Below, one piece after another: positions 62,499 through 64,000 of a stretch of 64,000 nucleotides of DNA (positions within the stretch are counted from its first letter, which is position 1; every line of letters starts with the position of its first letter). The DNA lies in the NCBI RefSeq assembly GCF_003096075.1, contig NZ_CP015449.1:2473001-2537000 (forward strand). Reading direction: 5' to 3'. Source of the stretch: Dietzia lutea. GTDB lineage: Bacteria; Actinomycetota; Actinomycetes; Mycobacteriales; Mycobacteriaceae. The notes under the pieces were generated by a model. It had not been told where the DNA came from, did no database searches, and saw only the letters and a program-made list of their open reading frames with translations. The translations under genes were made by a program, and so were the position numbers.

Positions 62499-63160
62499 GC
62501 GCGCGCACCGCCCTTCACAGCGGAACGGACCATCACGAGGCCGCCGTTGCGACCCGGGATGGCTCCCTTGATGAGGAGGACGCCGGCCTCGGCGTCCACC
62601 TTGTGGACCTTGAGGTTCATGGTGGTCACGCGCTCGTTGCCCATGCGGCCGGCCATGGCCTTGCCCTTGAAGACACGGCCGGGCGTCGAGGCGCCGCCGA
62701 TGGAACCCGGCTTACGGTGCACGGCCTGGGTACCGTGCGAGGCACCCTGACCGGCGAAGCCGTGGCGCTTCATGGTGCCGGCGAAACCCTTGCCCTTCGA
62801 CGTGCCGGTGACGTCGACGAAAGCGCCGTCCTCGAACACGTCGGCGCCGATCTCCTGGCCGATCTCGAAACCGGCGGCCTGCTCGGCGTTGTCGAGGCGG
62901 ATCTCGGCGATGTGGCGGCGCGGGGTGACCCCGGCCTTCTCGAACTGACCCGCGACCGGCTTGGTGACCTTGCGGGGGTCGACCGCGCCGAACGCGATCT
63001 GGACGGCGTTGTAGCCGTCGTTCTCTTCGGTACGAATCCCGGTCACGACGCACGGCCCGGCCTTCACGACGGTCACCGGGACCACCCGGTTGTTCTCGTC
63101 GAAGACCTGGGTCATGCCGAGCTTGGCGCCCAGGATGCCCTTGATCTCGGTGTTACTCAT
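62495..63160 (-). CDS. rplC: 50S ribosomal protein L3
   Basis: The 221-residue protein starts with [20 protein letters not shown] and has the central extension [20 protein letters not shown] that reaches the peptidyl transferase centre. Confidence 0.98.
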   Translation of the reverse strand: MSNTEIKGILGAKLGMTQVFDENNRVVPVTVVKAGPCVVTGIRTEENDGYNAVQIAFGAVDPRKVTKPVAGQFEKAGVTPRRHIAEIRLDNAEQAAGFEIGQEIGADVFEDGAFVDVTGTSKGKGFAGTMKRHGFAGQGASHGTQAVHRKPGSIGGASTPGRVFKGKAMAGRMGNERVTTMNLKVHKVDAEAGVLLIKGAIPGRNGGLVMVRSAVKGGARA

Positions 63161-63212
63161 CTGTTCACTGTCTCCGCTGCACGTTGCTTACTGACCGCTA
63201 CGCGGTCGGAGG

Positions 63213-63518
63213 TCACTGGATGTTGACGTCGACGCTGGCAGGCAGGTCGATGCGCATGAGCGCGTCCACGGTCTTCGGCGTGGGGTCGAGGATGTCGATC
63301 AACCGCTTGTGGGTACGCATCTCGAAGTGCTCACGCGAATCCTTGTACTTGTGCGGCGAGCGGATGACGCAGTAGACGTTCTTCTCGGTGGGCAGCGGCA
63401 CCGGGCCGACGACACGAGCACCCGTACGGGTCACCGTCTCGACGATCTTGCGCGCCGAGGCGTCGATGGCCTCGTGGTCATAGGCCTTGAGCCGGATGCG
63501 GATCTTTTGTCCCGCCAC
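63213..63518 (-). CDS. rpsJ: 30S ribosomal protein S10
   Basis: The 101-residue protein also serves as NusE in antitermination. It begins [18 protein letters not shown] and has [23 protein letters not shown] 63518 has GAGGACGAA just upstream. It is first in the S10 operon; the 52-base gap to rplC has no hairpin. In the frame upstream of GTG there are no conserved residues. Confidence 0.98.
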   Translation of the reverse strand: MAGQKIRIRLKAYDHEAIDASARKIVETVTRTGARVVGPVPLPTEKNVYCVIRSPHKYKDSREHFEMRTHKRLIDILDPTPKTVDALMRIDLPASVDVNIQ

Positions 63519-64000
63519 TTCGTCCTCTTCTCCTCCCGCCCGTGAAGGCGGCTGTCGTGAGCGCCCTCGCCGCGCGGGGACACTGCTGTGTTCGCTTGTC
63601 ATACGTGACACCGTCAGACCGTCGATAGCCCGGTCTCGTGCATCGGTGCCCGTCGTGGAGGGCTCCCCCGTGCACACACGTGACACGACTACGAGGCCTC
63701 CAGAGGACGGGAGTGCCGCACACTCGCGAGACGCGAGGATGACGGCGGACCGATCCGCTGCCGCTGTTGACGTGTCACGACGCGTCCACGCGGTCGGGCG
63801 TGTCGCCCTCCCGCTTTTCCGGCGGATGATCGCTCACCCGCCCTTGTCGTGCTCGCCCGACCAACCCGACACCGCGAACCGATCCGTGAGGACCCATACG
63901 CGGACGCCGACTTATCCGGGCAACTTGACCAGTATGCAGTACGTCGCCGCCGGGGGCAAAATCGGCGGCCCCGGCACCCGACGCCCGCGCCGTCTCAGAC
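63519..64000 (-). other. S10 operon leader and promoter region, 482 bases without a gene
   Basis: No convincing gene is seen on either strand. On the transcribed (minus) strand it holds a candidate promoter at 63931-63959 and therefore an untranslated leader of about 400 bases. The octamer cgtgacac occurs at 63604-63611 and 63679-63686, and inverted at 63772-63779. I see no leader hairpin that resembles the E. coli L4 target. Confidence 0.7.
63931..63959 (-). promoter_or_regulatory. candidate promoter of the S10 operon
   Basis: On the minus strand, -35 TTGCCC (63954-63959) and -10 CATACT (63931-63936) are separated by 17 bases. The match is moderate. Other promoters nearer rpsJ cannot be excluded. 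Confidence 0.5.

Noticed and set aside
44213-63518. Possible tRNA, rRNA or antibiotic-resistance genes in the ribosomal cluster
   Set aside because: The intergenic gaps were read; no cloverleaf-like or resistance sequence is visible.
1-64000. CRISPR arrays, insertion sequences, prophage, integrases or toxin-antitoxin pairs
   Set aside because: No array of regularly spaced repeats and no transposase, integrase or phage protein was recognised; composition and codon use look even throughout.

Overview
The window is very GC-rich, densely coded actinobacterial chromosome. Three things place it in the mycolic-acid-containing Mycobacteriales: a mycofactocin cluster, an ESX-4-type type VII secretion locus, and an antigen-85-like mycolyltransferase. 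The ribosomal cluster lacks rpmJ next to infA and rpsN between rplE and rpsH, as I recall for Corynebacterium relatives, and it carries mycofactocin genes, which corynebacteria lack. A Dietzia-like genome fits best, but that is inference from gene content and not from any search. I see no phage, insertion sequence, tRNA, rRNA or CRISPR array.

Layout. 1-8.6 kb: a cation-efflux gene running off the left edge with a metal-sensor-like operator, the giant helicase lhr, cysQ, the thyA-dfrA folate pair and a DUF1707 membrane-response gene. 8.6-19.5 kb: a redox island. It holds an NDMA-type zinc alcohol dehydrogenase, thioredoxin, an alpha/beta hydrolase, and the leftward mycofactocin genes mftA-mftB-mftC-mftD-SDR-mftE-mftF-mftG, with mftR divergent. 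The island makes the redox cofactor, two enzymes expected to depend on it, and MftG, which reoxidises it. A 10-bp palindrome occurs at the alcohol dehydrogenase promoter (twice) and the hydrolase promoter (once). The mftA promoter has a perfect palindrome sitting inside its -35/-10 spacer.

19.5-26.8 kb: a thioesterase-like gene, a membrane protein with a coupled winged-helix regulator, a DrrAB-type ABC exporter, a VOC protein, a CitE-like lyase, a rhodanese and an aldehyde dehydrogenase. 26.8-40.2 kb: the type VII locus, esxT-esxU-(Rv3446c-like)-eccC read leftward, eccD-mycP rightward, eccB leftward and eccE rightward, followed by a DUF695 gene. The order matches the ESX-4 locus of Mycobacterium tuberculosis, with eccE added. 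40.3-44.2 kb: an SDR, a CPBP protease, truA and an SGNH lipoprotein.

44.2-64 kb: the S10, spc and alpha ribosomal operons, all leftward. Transcription order from the right edge is rpsJ-rplC-rplD-rplW-rplB-rpsS-rplV-rpsC-rplP-rpmC-rpsQ, then a terminator and an inserted mycolyltransferase gene, then rplN-rplX-rplE, a non-coding gap, rpsH-rplF-rplR-rpsE-rpmD-rplO, another terminator, secY-adk-map, a secreted lipase, and infA-rpsM-rpsK-rpsD-rpoA-rplQ-truA. Start codons overlapping the previous stop (ATGA or GTGA) are very common, so many genes here are probably translationally coupled.
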